Source: Brasilonema sennae CENA114
Lineage (GTDB): Bacteria > Cyanobacteriota > Cyanobacteriia > Cyanobacteriales > Nostocaceae
Length of the DNA: 64,000 nt
Assembly: GCF_006968745.1 (NCBI RefSeq)
Contig: NZ_CP030118.1
Coordinates: 5,616,340 to 5,680,339, forward strand
Reading direction: 5' to 3'
A program made the translations under genes and the position numbers. The notes under the pieces were generated by a model, which saw only the letters and a program-made list of their open reading frames with translations, was not told the DNA's origin and searched no databases. This document shows positions 51,480 to 59,915 of this stretch, piece after piece (the stretch's first letter is position 1; the number at the start of each line of letters is the position of its first letter).

Positions 51480-52301
51480 CTATGTTTCGTGGCTGTTTTT
51501 TACTGAGAAAGTTCCTACAGACCATCCCAAACTCGTTGGCTGTTCATAAACCAGCTTTAAGGTATTCACATCTCTAGCAGAAATCGGCGGCGAGTTGCGA
51601 ACCTGAGAAAAGTATAAAGCATCGCTTGGCAGCGGACTATGTCCCCATATTCCTAATGCATGACCAAATTCGTGGCGAGTGGCTGCAAGGAGATACTGTC
51701 CTGTTTGGCTAGGACTCAACAAAATCGTGAAGCGGTGAGATAAAAGATTATTTTTGCTAACGTACATTTCATAAGTCGTTTGAGCAGAACGCGCACGCAG
51801 TATTTTACTACCAGGAGAAGTTTGCAATGGTGGAGTTTTTCGCACAATAGTAATGTCTGCGTCTTTGGGTTGTTCAACGATCGCCAAAGGCAAATAAACA
51901 CTCCACTCCTGAACTGCTTGTGAAACGGTTTTCACCCAATCTTGTGCCTGTTTACTATTAACTGCTTGGGTTGATTCTACATAAACCCGAATGGGAAACT
52001 GCGACCAAACGAGATAACCAACTTGGGTTGGACTAACTTGAGAAAAGTAGTCACCGCTGTTAGTGCTATCTTGCCACTGCGTCAGTGTTGGTGGTAGTGG
52101 ATGAGGCTTGAGGGGAGGTGAGGCAGAGGTAACAAGGATGGCGCTGGATTGGAAACTGGTCAAAATAATAAGCAGCGCTGTACCAATAGCTAATGCTAGT
52201 GAGACAATCAAGCGCTGGAAGACTACAGTTTTTGTAATGGTAGTTCTAATAGTACTTTTGGGAGTACTCAATATGAGTTTTTGGGTTTGTCTGCTATACA
52301 A
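51480..52301 (-). CDS. Membrane-anchored metzincin-type zinc protease
   Basis: A 273-aa protein with a hydrophobic N-terminal segment (about 30-55, LIVSLALAIGTALLIILTSF) that serves as signal anchor, then a proline-rich linker and a matrixin-like peptidase domain (about 100-265). The zinc site is H210-E211-F-G-H214-A-L-G217-I-W-G-H221, the HExxHxxGxxH signature; E211 is the general base. A Met-turn Met is not obvious after it, so assignment to a metzincin subfamily is open. It would act in the periplasm or outside. ATG start at 52301. Neighbours do not suggest a substrate. Confidence 0.82.
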   Translation of the reverse strand: MYSRQTQKLILSTPKSTIRTTITKTVVFQRLIVSLALAIGTALLIILTSFQSSAILVTSASPPLKPHPLPPTLTQWQDSTNSGDYFSQVSPTQVGYLVWSQFPIRVYVESTQAVNSKQAQDWVKTVSQAVQEWSVYLPLAIVEQPKDADITIVRKTPPLQTSPGSKILRARSAQTTYEMYVSKNNLLSHRFTILLSPSQTGQYLLAATRHEFGHALGIWGHSPLPSDALYFSQVRNSPPISARDVNTLKLVYEQPTSLGWSVGTFSVKNSHET

Positions 52302-52753
52302 AACTTGACCAAACTTATTTAAAGATCGCCATTCAGCTAAAGTTTCCTTTAGAGGGTTTGCTTCTTGCTTCTACCAAGGGAGCCGGCTCCAACCTGTGAG
52401 GCAGTGCGTTGCGGGGGTTCCCCCCGTTGTAGCACCTGCCGTCCCACAAGCCTAAATTCGGGTGTAGCCCACCCTATTTTTCAAAGAAACAACTTTTTGA
52501 AGCTTTTAGCCATTGTTCAACCGTTATTTTCAGCTAATTTAACGAATCGTGGTATCCCGTTCGACCTTTTTACAGGCTTGCTAGTTTTGAAGTGAGCTGT
52601 GGTTTACAAACCAGATGATTTTGGGCTTTGGTTTTCAGCACTGTCACCAAAGTATCAGAAAGCTACAAATATGTCAAACTTCTTTTTCTGACTAATTATG
52701 AAAAAGTCTAGTAAAGTATTTGGCTATTTAATCAACCTCCCCATATTTTCATG
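52302..52753. other. Spacer between the protease gene and secG
   Basis: Contains GGGTTCCCCCCGTTGTAGCA (about 52417), shared with 49110, within a repeat-rich stretch (52370-52460). The remainder is AT-rich. No gene supported. Confidence 0.45.
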
Positions 52754-52990
52754 TTATTTAGGGAGGAGCCAACCAGCACTTAAAACCACAGTTAAACCAA
52801 GAAAAATGGCTGTGAGTGCCCAAGTCACTCGGTTTAATGTATTTTCTGCACTCTTTGTGCTGCTGAACAACTGGGCTTGTCCACCAATGGCTCCTATGCC
52901 ATCGCCTTTGGGACTATGCAGCAAAACCAAAACAATGAGACCAACAGCGGAAAGTGCCCAAATAAATTCTACGACGTTAACAACGGTCAT
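52754..52990 (-). CDS. secG: Preprotein translocase subunit SecG
   Basis: A 78-aa membrane protein with two hydrophobic segments (about 3-22, VVNVVEFIWALSAVGLIVLV, and 54-74, VTWALTAIFLGLTVVLSAGW). The conserved cytoplasmic loop between them is LLHSPKGDGIGAIGGQAQLFSSTKSAENTLNRVTW, which is the SecG hallmark. SecG joins SecYE in the inner (or thylakoid) membrane and helps SecA-driven transport. ATG start at 52990. It is a single gene. Confidence 0.95.
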   Translation of the reverse strand: MTVVNVVEFIWALSAVGLIVLVLLHSPKGDGIGAIGGQAQLFSSTKSAENTLNRVTWALTAIFLGLTVVLSAGWLLPK

Positions 52991-53099
52991 GGTATCTAAT
53001 ATAGTTGATTATCGAGTTTTAAGATAGATTAATTCTTAATTATACATTATAAATGAGAAATTATGAGCTTTGTTTCTTTGCTGACAAGAAAGCCGACTC

Positions 53100-53169
53100 C
53101 GAGAAGCTGACAAGCTCAGTGTCTTCAGACCTGAGTAGAAGCGAACGGCAGTTTTAACTGCCTTGTCCG
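53100..53169. mobile_element. Left-end hairpins of the IS605-type element
   Basis: CTCAG/CTGAG (53115-53135) and GGCAGTT-TT-AACTGCC (53147-53162) lie just beyond the tnpA stop. IS200/IS605 ends carry subterminal hairpins recognised by TnpA, so this is a reasonable left end. The exact boundary is not determined. Confidence 0.45.
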
Positions 53170-53571
53170 TTAACCGTGATGCTGATCTTCGATATACTTT
53201 TTAATTACTTCGCTACTTACGTTTCCGGCACTGCTAACAAAGTAACTCCTAGACCATAGACTAGGCAGCTTAAGCAGTTCTGGAAATTCTTTTCTAAGGT
53301 AATAGCTAGACCGACCCTTAAAAGCTTTTATGACCAGATGGGGTGCGTCGGATGGAGTAACACCGATAAATAAATGTATGTGGTCTGGGGCAACTTCCAA
53401 AGCTAAAATATCCCATCCCTTTTCGTTGGCAAGTATGTAAAAAATTTCTTTGGCACGCCTGGCAACATCCCCTATCAGCACTTTTTTACGGCGTTTAGGA
53501 CACCAGACGTAATGCAAGTTTAACAAGTACTTGTTATGGTTCCCGCTTTTATACTCAGAAGCCTTTAGCAT
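53170..53571 (-). CDS. tnpA: TnpA, IS200/IS605 Y1 HUH transposase
   Basis: A 133-aa single-strand transposase. The HUH metal site is H64-I-H66 in PDHIHLFIG and the catalytic tyrosine is Y126 in EVIKKYIEDQ, both intact. Y1 transposases act as dimers, cutting and joining single-stranded element ends near hairpins, often at the replication fork. It is divergent from tnpB (53684), the usual IS605 order. ATG start at 53571. Full length for the family, so likely active. Confidence 0.93.
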   Translation of the reverse strand: MLKASEYKSGNHNKYLLNLHYVWCPKRRKKVLIGDVARRAKEIFYILANEKGWDILALEVAPDHIHLFIGVTPSDAPHLVIKAFKGRSSYYLRKEFPELLKLPSLWSRSYFVSSAGNVSSEVIKKYIEDQHHG

Positions 53572-53683
53572 ATATTTTGTTGTTTTCTTCTAAAATACCA
53601 ACACATTTCCATTTTAGTATGCTATTGTCGTTATGTTTTGAGAGAACAACAAAGAGGGTTAAGTGTTTGGATGCCAGTAAGTA

Positions 53684-54958
53684 TTGATAAAAACAGATAA
53701 AAGTCTAGAAGGCGTTTTACAGTTTGTTTGCTCAGAATCGGCAAAACTAGGTAATTGCGGGACGTACTACGCAAGGCAGCTTTATTTTAAGACTGGCAAG
53801 ATACCTAGTAAGTTTGATTTGCACAAGTTATTAAAAACCAATCCTCATTTTCAAGCACTGTACTCTCACGTTGCTCAACAATGTTTAACCACGATCGCCG
53901 AATCTTTTAAGTCTTACTTGGGCTTGCTCAAAGCAGTTAACAAAGGTGCTGTGGAGCAACGACCAAAGTTACCTGGTTACCGCAAAAACGGTCTAGCATT
54001 AGCTACTTTTCCTCGCGCTGACGTTAAGCTCAAAGATGGTTTATTGCGGTTCCCGCTAGGTAGCAAGGTAAAAATTTGGTTTGGGTTGGACGCTTTCTAC
54101 CTGCCAATGCCCTCAAATCTAAAGTACAGCGAGATTAGGGAAATTCGCATCCTACCTCGCAACCAATGCTTTTATGCTGAGTTTGTGTACAAAATGCCTG
54201 ATACGGAACAACCGACGCTTGACAAAGTAAAAGTGTTAGGAGTTAATCCAGGTATTAATAATTGGCTAACTTGCGTTTCCAATATTGGAACTAGTTTTAT
54301 CATTGATGGCAGACATTTAAAATCAATGAATCAAAACTACAATAAACGAGTATCCACGCTGAAAAAAGACAAACCTCAAGGCTTTTGGTCTAAGCAACTG
54401 GCGCACATAACGGAAAAGCGAAATCGCCAAATGCGAGATGGGATAAACAAAGCCGCACGCAAAGTTATTAGGCATTGCCTAAAAAACAAGATTGGTAGAG
54501 TTGTCTTTGGTTGGAATAAACGGCAGCGTCAAGAAATTAACCTTGGACGCAAAACTAACCAGACTTTTGTACAAATTCCTACATCCCGTCTTAAGGATAG
54601 GATTGCTCAATTATGTGAATACTACAAAATTGAGTTGACGGAAACAGAAGAAAGTTATACATCTAAAGCATCTTTCTTGGATAACGACGTGCTACCTACT
54701 TTCGGCGAAAAACCCGAAGGGTGGCAACCATCCGGGAAACGAGTAAAACGCGGTCTTTATAGAACTGCAAACGGATACAAACTAAATGCGGATTGCAATG
54801 GAGCCGCAAACATTGTCCGTAAAGTAGCGATGAAATTAGGACTAGTTGTTAATGGAATCAGTAGGGTGTCTTTGTCAGCACCATCGAAACTTCGTTTGTG
54901 GAGTCTTCGAGAATCTCCGAACTTTGTAAGTAAACGAGCGTCAGCGAAGTTTGCTTAG
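53684..54958 (+). CDS. tnpB: TnpB of the IS605-type element, first RuvC aspartate replaced by Asn
   Basis: A 424-aa TnpB of a clade different from the one at 5544. The nominal start is a TTG (53684); an ATG at 53668 in another frame stops after nine codons, so the true N-terminus may have been lost or shifted. The first RuvC motif reads LGVNPGINNW, with N188 (codon AAT at 54245) where the catalytic Asp is expected (GVDPG or GIDLG); one G-to-A change accounts for it. The middle motif (FGWNKRQRQEINLGRKTNQTFVQIP) and the ETEESYTSKASFLD and NADCNGAANI parts are kept, the last giving the third acidic residue. Zinc-ribbon cysteines are absent, as in this clade. The nuclease is probably inactive. 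Confidence 0.85.
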   Translation: MIKTDKSLEGVLQFVCSESAKLGNCGTYYARQLYFKTGKIPSKFDLHKLLKTNPHFQALYSHVAQQCLTTIAESFKSYLGLLKAVNKGAVEQRPKLPGYRKNGLALATFPRADVKLKDGLLRFPLGSKVKIWFGLDAFYLPMPSNLKYSEIREIRILPRNQCFYAEFVYKMPDTEQPTLDKVKVLGVNPGINNWLTCVSNIGTSFIIDGRHLKSMNQNYNKRVSTLKKDKPQGFWSKQLAHITEKRNRQMRDGINKAARKVIRHCLKNKIGRVVFGWNKRQRQEINLGRKTNQTFVQIPTSRLKDRIAQLCEYYKIELTETEESYTSKASFLDNDVLPTFGEKPEGWQPSGKRVKRGLYRTANGYKLNADCNGAANIVRKVAMKLGLVVNGISRVSLSAPSKLRLWSLRESPNFVSKRASAKFA

Positions 54959-54966
54959 TTCGGAGA
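54914..54966 (+). mobile_element. Right-end hairpin of the IS605-type element
   Basis: TCTCCGAACT (54914-54923) pairs perfectly with AGTTCGGAGA (54957-54966), across the tnpB stop codon. This is the expected position of the right end and of the 3' part of the guide RNA. The element would span roughly 53100-54970. Confidence 0.6.
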
Positions 54967-55011
54967 GTGTCAAACTCATGTATCTGAACTCACAACTCAG
55001 GACTGATAAAC

Positions 55012-55587
55012 TTAAAAGGATGAGCTTTTGTGCTTCAAAAACTCCTTTTCTTCTGGAGTTGAAATTCTTCCCAAAATCTTATTGCGATGAGGAAAGCGCC
55101 CAAAACGCTCTATCACTTGCATATGGCGCACTGCATAATCAATGGGACTCACACTATCAGGATCATCACCCAATTGCTGAAACAGTCGTACTGCTTGATT
55201 CTGATGCTCGAGATTTTCGCTATGTTCAAAAGGCAAGTAAATAAACCAGCGTTGTACAGGTACCAACATGTGATCATATCCTTTTGCAACAGCGTGGTGA
55301 GCGACTGAGAGTGCTTCCCAGTCAGTAGCAAAGGCTTCGGGAGTATCACGAAACACATTTCTGGGAAACTGATCCAACAGCAAAATCAATGCTAGACAAC
55401 TATCAGGAGAATCGATCCAGTCGTCTAGATATCCTGCTGCCGCCTTTTGGTAATCTATCAGAAACCGGATTCGCAGTTGTTCATCAAACTCTGGTTTTTT
55501 ACTGAACCAAAAAGACTTTGGTTTAGGATAGTCTGGTTCACCAGAACTACCAAACCAAAAGTCTAAAATTTCTTGTGCCTGTGACAT
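55012..55587 (-). CDS. DUF924 family protein
   Basis: A 191-aa cytosolic protein of the DUF924 (TPR-like fold) family. It opens with the hallmark AQEILDFWFGSSGEPDYPKPKSFWFSKKPEFDEQLRIRF, then ALILLLDQFPRNVFRDTPEAFATD, YLPFEHSENLEHQNQAVRLF and the closing FGRFPHRNKILGRISTPEEKEFL. Function of the family is not established. ATG start at 55587, three bases after the stop of the upstream SRPBCC gene, so both are in one operon and the coupling is tight. Its 3' end comes close to the right end of the IS605-type element (about 45 bp), so the insertion did not cut it. Confidence 0.93.
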   Translation of the reverse strand: MSQAQEILDFWFGSSGEPDYPKPKSFWFSKKPEFDEQLRIRFLIDYQKAAAGYLDDWIDSPDSCLALILLLDQFPRNVFRDTPEAFATDWEALSVAHHAVAKGYDHMLVPVQRWFIYLPFEHSENLEHQNQAVRLFQQLGDDPDSVSPIDYAVRHMQVIERFGRFPHRNKILGRISTPEEKEFLKHKSSSF

Positions 55588-55590
55588 CTT

Positions 55591-56163
55591 TTACTGACCC
55601 TTACAAAGAACTTGTCGCATTTTACGCATATTCGCAGGCAATTCAAAGTTCATGGCTTGTTGAATGAAAATTGATGGTATGGGAATGGTAGGCGTAGCTT
55701 GCACAGTATAGCTTAGTAAAGTTCCGTCACCACAATCTTTTAGGTCTAAATTGGCTGTAAAATCATGAAAATTCCCTTTTTGCAGCTTAAATTGTATCTT
55801 TTGCCCAAATTCTTCCACGACATCAAGGTAAATTTCTACTTGGGCAGTGAAAAAGAAAAATGTTTTTTGTGCCGATTGATACAGACGTTTCATTTCACCA
55901 GATTGCAAAACTTCGCTTTTGATCACATCTGGAAAATAGTGTACCCAACGCGGGTAATCTGTTATCTGTTGCCAAACATTTGATCGCATTAAGGGCAAAT
56001 ACATCCAAGCGGTGACAGCACCACCCCAAGCTGTGTGCGATCGCGTTTGCACCAGAATTTCACCTTGCATCAGTAATTTTTGTTTATCTTGAGTCCAAGG
56101 CATACTTGAATTTGTAGGAACCGAATCTGAGGTAAAGGATGCAGACATACTTTTTTCAGTCAC
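55591..56163 (-). CDS. SRPBCC (COQ10/polyketide-cyclase-like) family protein
   Basis: A 190-aa protein of the START/SRPBCC fold, polyketide cyclase 2/ribosome association toxin-like group. The core covers about 35-185: WMYLPLMRSNVWQQITDYPRWVHYFPDVIKSEVLQSGEMKRLYQ and the final CGDGTLLSYTVQATPTIPIPSIFIQQAMNFELPANMRKMRQ. Such proteins bind lipids or polyketide-like ligands in a deep pocket; the ligand is unknown. The start is ATG 56163 or the later Met at residue 6. It is the first gene of an operon with the DUF924 gene, three bases apart. Confidence 0.85.
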   Translation of the reverse strand: MTEKSMSASFTSDSVPTNSSMPWTQDKQKLLMQGEILVQTRSHTAWGGAVTAWMYLPLMRSNVWQQITDYPRWVHYFPDVIKSEVLQSGEMKRLYQSAQKTFFFFTAQVEIYLDVVEEFGQKIQFKLQKGNFHDFTANLDLKDCGDGTLLSYTVQATPTIPIPSIFIQQAMNFELPANMRKMRQVLCKGQ

Positions 56164-56710
56164 TCCTTAACACATCAACGTCATAAGTTTCAACTGGTGA
56201 ACATCTAACTTGGTATACACTCCAAGTCATTAATTCTAGCTCCAGTAAAATATGAGAGTTTTCCGGAAACAGTCATGATCTAGTCATTATTACCAAAACT
56301 TCACGCTCATCATATGTCAGGTTTATCACTATATTGTGTTTTCTGACAGCATACAATGACAATTTTATTCACAAAATAGCGAATCGTCATTTTTTAAGTA
56401 AAAATACTTAGATGTGTGAGTAAAGATCAAGAACTTATTGTAGAGTAGGGAACAGGGAACAGGGAACAGGGAACAGGGAACAGGGAACAGGCTTGAAAGT
56501 CTCGTGCTGTGCGTATTTTCTCATTAGTTCACGTCCTAATCTACCTGGCAACTGCTATAGAGTAGATTTTTATAGAATTGCTTCAGAATAAAATGATCGC
56601 TTTAAGTGCATCCATCTCTGGTGTGATTTTTCTTTGCAGCTTTCAGATTTAATGACTAGGATTGTTACTACATATAAAATGCAGTGATTGTTGAGTTTAA
56701 GGGAAATAAG
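56164..56710. other. AT-rich spacer with a GGGAACA heptamer tract
   Basis: The only structured part is at 56448-56490, six tandem copies of GGGAACA. TTTTCCGGAAA near 56266 is a short palindrome. No gene is supported. It should hold the promoters of the divergent SRPBCC and small membrane protein genes. Confidence 0.55.
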
Positions 56711-56905
56711 ATGAGTTCGTCTAAATTAAATCGTAAATTAAACCAGGGTTTCGGGGCTTTTCTTGGTATTGCGATCGCTGTTTGGGTTCTGCGGGGTTTT
56801 GGTATTCTCACTTTTCTTCCAGGAGGAGTGATTTGGCTGTTGCTGCTTGCGGCGATCGCTATGGCTATTCTTAGTCACGTGCAAAAAACTTGGTGGCGTT
56901 ACTAA
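56711..56905 (+). CDS. Small membrane protein, 64 aa
   Basis: A 64-aa product with two hydrophobic segments (about 12-27, GAFLGIAIAVWVLRGF, and 32-54, FLPGGVIWLLLLAAIAMAIL) and a basic N-terminus. The C-terminus HVQKTWWRY is aromatic and basic. I start at ATG 56711 because AAGGGAA lies properly before it; an ATG at 56684 would add nine residues. It resembles short cyanobacterial membrane proteins without known function. Two HIP1 octamers (56770, 56852) lie in the coding sequence. Confidence 0.7.
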   Translation: MSSSKLNRKLNQGFGAFLGIAIAVWVLRGFGILTFLPGGVIWLLLLAAIAMAILSHVQKTWWRY

Positions 56906-56944
56906 AACAACAATCCATCGTATTTGCCTCAAGAGTACTGCGCC

Positions 56945-57060
56945 CATAACGCGCGTTTGGGCGTAGGGGACTCGCTAGCCCTGCTTTGTTAGCGCAGCGG
57001 GACGTTTGCGTGGCTAGCCCTTCATCGAACTCCCCGGAGGGGCAGGGGTTCCCCCTACAC
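56945..57060. repeat. Cluster of palindromic and GGGTTCCCCC repeats
   Basis: TAGCGCAGCGGGACGTTTGCG and CCCCGGAGGGGCAGGGGTTC-type segments fill this convergent spacer between the small membrane protein and the oxidoreductase. Same repeat families as at 45650-45720 and 49110. Confidence 0.55.
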
Positions 57061-57098
57061 CCTTATACTCCTACACTCTCCTGACGGGTGAGTGTAAC

Positions 57099-58610
57099 TT
57101 ACGGTAACCAAAATTCCGGCAAAATAGATTTACCGATTTGACGTACACTTTTGTTAACTGTTCTTGCCAATTGAATGTGTGGCTCATCCGCTTGCACAGG
57201 TAGAATATTGGCTGGTGCACCTTCTCCAAAATAGGAAATCACTAAATTTGCTGCTTCTAAACCTGTGACGTAAGCCTTTTCTTGGGACCAAGAACCGTGG
57301 CGGTTTACAATCCAATCACCACTCATAAAAACATTTTTAAAACTTGTTTTCGCTGGTAACATATAACGATAACTACCAGGAGCAAAGTGAGATACTGCCT
57401 GCGGTAGACGAATTACGCTGCTATCAATAACTTTGGCTTGACGGAATTGTGGCACACAATTTGCTAAATAACGGTGAACTATCGGAATAATTTCGTCATC
57501 TTCTAAAGAAAGAAATTGATTAGCATGATAAAAATCAGCTTCAACAACTGTACCCGGTTCGTTACGGTATTCATCATGCAACGCGTTCAAATCAAAAAAT
57601 GTCCAACCCGTTGTTCTATCAAACCCAAAGCAAGCATTAGAAGGACGTTTAATAGAAATCTTACGATCAAACCATAGCCGAGTTGCTAAAACATCAATCG
57701 CTCCTAGATTGCTGAGATTGCGAAATTCATCACGTTTTTGTAAACTGGGGCTACTTGATAAAATCTTTTTCATTCCAGTGATACCAACAGCAAAAACGAC
57801 TGCATCAGCATCAAAGACTTCATCATTGCAAACAACTCCTGTGACTTGATTATTGTCATCAACAATTAAGTCACTGACTCGACGATTTGCTAATACTTTT
57901 GCCCCAGATTTTTCAATCCGTTCTACCCAAGGGCGGAAGATTTGTTCTCCTACAGTTCCCCGGCACCAAACCACATCAAAATCTGGTTGATGTGCCAAGA
58001 TAAAATAGTAAAGCATTCCTATAGCTGCTGCAGCCGAACACTGTTCTCCAGGAGCAAACAAGCCCACCAATAACATTGGTTCAAAAGATTCGTGGTAGAG
58101 TCGTGCAGAAACACCAAAATCTTTAAACAATTCACGGGCAGTGATAAAGTCATAACGCCGCCAAGCTTGATCAGAATTATCAAAATCAATAATCGCGTAA
58201 AGCAAAGGCAGAGCGCTGAGGCGATCAACGAGTGGCAAACGTTTAAACTGTGTATAAAGGAAAGTTCCCAGAGGAGTTGGGAGTTGCGGTAAGTCCTGAA
58301 AAATCGGTGATTCAACTTCTAACCCTGCTGGAGAATATTGCGATGAACGAGTCCAACTTGTAAAGGGACTAATTCCCAGTTCATTCATCAAAGAAAAGAT
58401 ATTTCTGTAAGGATACCAGAAGCCATGAATACCCGCTTCTACAGAACGTCCTGCAGATGTTTTCCAACCCGCAACCAATCCACCGGGATAAGAACCAGCC
58501 TCTAATAGTGTCACCTGGTACCCTTGTTTTGCGAGGGTTACAGTTGCGCCTAAACCCGCCCAACCAGCACCAACAACGACCACTCGCTTGTCTTGTGATA
58601 CTTTTGACAT
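57099..58610 (-). CDS. FAD-dependent amine oxidase / phytoene-desaturase-like oxidoreductase
   Basis: A 503-aa flavoprotein of the phytoene desaturase/zeta-carotene desaturase-like superfamily. The ADP-binding motif is VVVVGAGWAGLGATVTLAKQGYQVTLLEAG (about 9-38), followed by GGLVAGWKTSAGRSVEAGIHGFW, which corresponds to the family's second motif. The C-terminal FAD motif is NVFMSGDWIVNRHGSWSQEKAYVTGLEAAN (about 430-459). It may act on a carotenoid or another polyprenoid at membranes; which one is not clear, and no crt gene is adjacent. ATG 58610 is preceded by GGAGG. Monocistronic. Confidence 0.87.
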   Translation of the reverse strand: MSKVSQDKRVVVVGAGWAGLGATVTLAKQGYQVTLLEAGSYPGGLVAGWKTSAGRSVEAGIHGFWYPYRNIFSLMNELGISPFTSWTRSSQYSPAGLEVESPIFQDLPQLPTPLGTFLYTQFKRLPLVDRLSALPLLYAIIDFDNSDQAWRRYDFITARELFKDFGVSARLYHESFEPMLLVGLFAPGEQCSAAAAIGMLYYFILAHQPDFDVVWCRGTVGEQIFRPWVERIEKSGAKVLANRRVSDLIVDDNNQVTGVVCNDEVFDADAVVFAVGITGMKKILSSSPSLQKRDEFRNLSNLGAIDVLATRLWFDRKISIKRPSNACFGFDRTTGWTFFDLNALHDEYRNEPGTVVEADFYHANQFLSLEDDEIIPIVHRYLANCVPQFRQAKVIDSSVIRLPQAVSHFAPGSYRYMLPAKTSFKNVFMSGDWIVNRHGSWSQEKAYVTGLEAANLVISYFGEGAPANILPVQADEPHIQLARTVNKSVRQIGKSILPEFWLP

Positions 58611-58766
58611 ATTAGCCTCCGATTTTTATCCCACCATCAAATCTAAAACATCTGGTAGACATACTATTTAACCATAAAGGCAACCAGAGATAAACAAAAT
58701 TGTGTTCTGGTGTCGGAACTACGGTGTACGAGGTACGTAAAATGGTTAAAGCAAAAACAGAATGAA

Positions 58767-58835
58767 ATGCAAGCAGGCAGCTTAAGTGATGTCATTGAAC
58801 GTATGGCACGAGAAAAGCTACCCAAAAATGAGTAA
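58767..58835 (+). pseudogene. Remnant of a small regulator/antitoxin-like gene
   Basis: The frame MQAGSLSDVIERMAREKLPK runs into a stop at 58835 and is preceded in phase by WLKQKQNE, with an upstream ATG (58742) out of frame. The SLSDVIERM-type sequence resembles the end of a ribbon-helix-helix antitoxin. A stem-loop begins inside it. Only the 3' end of a gene is left. Confidence 0.3.
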
Positions 58836-58849
58836 TTATGGGTAGCTTT
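58814..58849 (+). terminator. Intrinsic terminator after the remnant
   Basis: AAAGCTACCC (58814-58823) and GGGTAGCTTT (58840-58849) form a perfect 10-bp stem ending in TTTG. Its presence supports a former gene on the + strand here. Confidence 0.6.
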
Positions 58850-58880
58850 GTCCATAAATTAAGTTACAGTTTCATTCCCT

Positions 58881-58985
58881 GATCTGGCAATACTCCAAGC
58901 CGAATTACTTGCGTGGAACACCCACCGAAACAACGCACAAACCAAAATCGACTGGCAATTTACCACCCTCGTTTTTAGTGATTAA
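58881..58985 (+). pseudogene. Remnant of an IS630-type transposase C-terminus
   Basis: The frame LAILQAELLAWNTHRNNAQT followed by KIDWQFTTLVFSD and a stop resembles the C-terminal end of IS630-family transposases (pattern L-x-x-E-x-x-A-W-x-x-x-R-N-x-x-x-x-x-I-x-W-x-F). Nothing of the catalytic DDE domain is left. Assignment rests on 35 residues, so it is tentative. Confidence 0.4.
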
Positions 58986-58998
58986 GGTCTACTAGAGC

Positions 58999-59099
58999 TT
59001 GCGCGGATGATTTCAAAAAAAACTCTCAAACTCAGAACTGATAAGCCTTTGAGCCGCAAAATTGCTCCTGACTTTTCAAACACCTACCCATCCGCGCAA
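58999..59099. repeat. 101-bp element with 11-bp inverted ends (TTGCGCGGATG)
   Basis: TTGCGCGGATG (58999-59009) is exactly complementary to 59089-59099. The inside includes ACTCAGAACTGATAA, a phrase also near 54985. It may be a MITE or the stem of a long hairpin downstream of the methyltransferase gene (stop at 59107). Confidence 0.4.
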
Positions 59100-59106
59100 T
59101 GTCTCC

Positions 59107-59865
59107 TCACACAGAGGGTTTTTCAAATATGATCAAATGTTGTTGGGGTAACAAGTTTTTAGTTTCCCGCCAAACCAAACCAACAGCTTGCATTTCTTTT
59201 CGTACTTGTTTTTGAGTCATTTTATGCAAAGCTTTAATCAGAATAAAGGGATTTTCACCTCGATATTCAACCAGTACTATCCTACCACCGGGTTTTAGCC
59301 CCCGGATAATTCCTTCGATGATTTCTCGTGGGTACTCAAACTCGTGATAAGCATCCACCATCAAAGCCAAGTCAACACTTTCTGCTGGTAGATTGGGGTT
59401 AGTCAGAGTTGCCAAGACAGGTTGAACATTGGTGATATTTTTCTCTTTCTTCAAGAACTTAATAATATCCAGCATTTCTGGCTGAATATCCACAGCTAGG
59501 ACTTTTCCTTTTGTTAAAACGCGAGCAATACGAAAGCTCATGTAACCTGTTCCAGCACCAATATCTGCCACAACATCGTCGGGTTTCAAGTTAAGGGCGC
59601 TAACGATTTTGCTTGGTTGTTCTTCAGCCTCTCGACTTGGTCGTTCTAACCAAGATGCTCCTGTATGTCCCATAACTTTGGCTATTTCTCGATTCATGTA
59701 AAATTTACCAATACCATCGGGACTGTGAATGACCCGTTGTTGGTAAATTGTGGAAGATGGAGATGCACTTGCTATGCTTATAGGAGCAAGCAGGATGCAG
59801 CACAGGATCAACGGGATAGTTACGGCGAAAGTTAAAAATTTGTCTTTTAATTGAGATTTCATCAA
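59107..59865 (-). CDS. Exported class I SAM-dependent methyltransferase
   Basis: A 252-aa protein with a clear signal peptide (about 9-34, FLTFAVTIPLILCCILLAPISIASA), followed by RVIHSPDGIGKFYMNREIAKVMGHTGASWLERPSRE and a Rossmann methyltransferase domain: VVADIGAGTGYMSFRIARVL (motif I, about 95-114), VLAVDIQPEMLDII and DLALMVDAYHEFEYP. An exported SAM-dependent enzyme is odd because SAM is cytosolic; the protein may be anchored with the domain inside, or the family may bind another ligand. Substrate unknown. The start could be either of two adjacent ATGs (59865, 59862). Confidence 0.87.
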   Translation of the reverse strand: MMKSQLKDKFLTFAVTIPLILCCILLAPISIASASPSSTIYQQRVIHSPDGIGKFYMNREIAKVMGHTGASWLERPSREAEEQPSKIVSALNLKPDDVVADIGAGTGYMSFRIARVLTKGKVLAVDIQPEMLDIIKFLKKEKNITNVQPVLATLTNPNLPAESVDLALMVDAYHEFEYPREIIEGIIRGLKPGGRIVLVEYRGENPFILIKALHKMTQKQVRKEMQAVGLVWRETKNLLPQQHLIIFEKPSV

Positions 59866-59915
59866 ACTTTTTACACGATAGACAGGTCATCGAATGACTT
59901 AAAACTTACTAGAAA

